Virus record (IMG/VR): IMGVR_UViG_3300046009_009467
Span: 1 to 33,306 of that record
DNA length: 33,306 bases
DNA from: a virus
Strand: one strand, 5' to 3'
Numbering within the stretch: the stretch's first letter is position 1; each line of letters starts with the position of its first letter. Positions 33,225 to 33,306 of this stretch are shown here, piece by piece. The notes beneath the pieces were generated by a model. That model saw only the letters and a program-made list of their open reading frames with translations. It made no database searches and was not told where the DNA came from. Both the position numbers and the translations under genes were made by a program.

Positions 33225-33306
33225 TTCAAGGGTTTTGGATCAGATAGATTCTTATTGCTCTTTAAATAATATTGAAGATATTGATAAGTTTATATCTGAT
33301 TGTTTC
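33196..33306 (+). CDS. 5' end of a gene running off the window (partial)
   Basis: An open frame from ATG 33196, overlapping the nuclease stop by 29 bases, runs to the window edge without a stop: MDPNYSQIFNSRVLDQIDSY, then CSLNNIEDIDKFISDCF. It is helical and looks like a real protein start. If the ATG is not used, the frame must start at a rarer codon within the overlap or beyond. Too short to classify. Confidence 0.5.
   Translation, partial: MDPNYSQIFNSRVLDQIDSYCSLNNIEDIDKFISDCF

Overview
The window looks like part of the genome of a large tailed phage with a contractile, T4-like baseplate, probably infecting a member of the Bacteroidetes (Flavobacteria-like). The evidence for a phage is a gp25-like and a gp6-like baseplate wedge gene side by side, followed by about 24 kb of large beta-rich virion proteins. 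A short replication/recombination block comes next (RuvC-like nuclease, gp61-like primase, RecB-like nuclease, gp47/Mre11-like nuclease). The evidence for the host is indirect: the DNA is AT-rich, almost no start codon has a Shine-Dalgarno sequence (leaders are A-rich, as in Bacteroidetes), and several virion proteins carry SprB-type repeats known from Bacteroidetes cell-surface adhesins. Every supported gene is on the + strand. I saw no tRNA, CRISPR array, integrase, transposase or reverse transcriptase.

Layout. 1-350: the tail of a truncated gene, a small DUF5522-like Cys-rich protein and a strong terminator. 382-15324: baseplate and tail genes (gp25-like, gp6-like, a 1658-aa protein with a central membrane-like block, four unrecognised or PKD-bearing structural proteins, and a 990-aa protein with a P2 gpI-like segment). 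15324-24543: a receptor-binding or surface-display region with a seven-repeat SprB-like protein, three single-domain SprB-like mini-proteins, a tail fibre with GIGTTSP motifs, a GT60-type glycosyltransferase, a Pro-Thr-linker multidomain protein and another modular fibre. 24581-26803: a fibre or collar protein with gpH-like ends. 26809-27439: RuvC-like nuclease and terminator. 27473-28349: two small proteins sharing a leader and an N-terminal peptide, then a terminator. 28374-28895: a free-standing HNH endonuclease. 28926-33306: primase, RecB-like nuclease, several small proteins, gp47-like nuclease and the start of another gene.

How it fits together. Structural genes are packed with TAATG-type stop/start overlaps, so translation is probably coupled. 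Where gaps occur, a recurring TATTTAT(A/C/T)-type box lies shortly before the start codon and is a candidate phage promoter. The most interesting points are (i) a protein-type GlcNAc transferase encoded directly upstream of a protein with mucin-like Pro-Thr linkers, suggesting a phage-encoded fibre glycosylation system; (ii) a set of exchangeable small adhesion domains shared between neighbouring fibre genes; (iii) two small proteins with a common N-terminal peptide ending in L-x-E-Q, which resembles the capsid-targeting peptides removed by T4-type prohead protease; and (iv) the conserved promoter-like box. Functions come from motif recognition only; no database search was possible.
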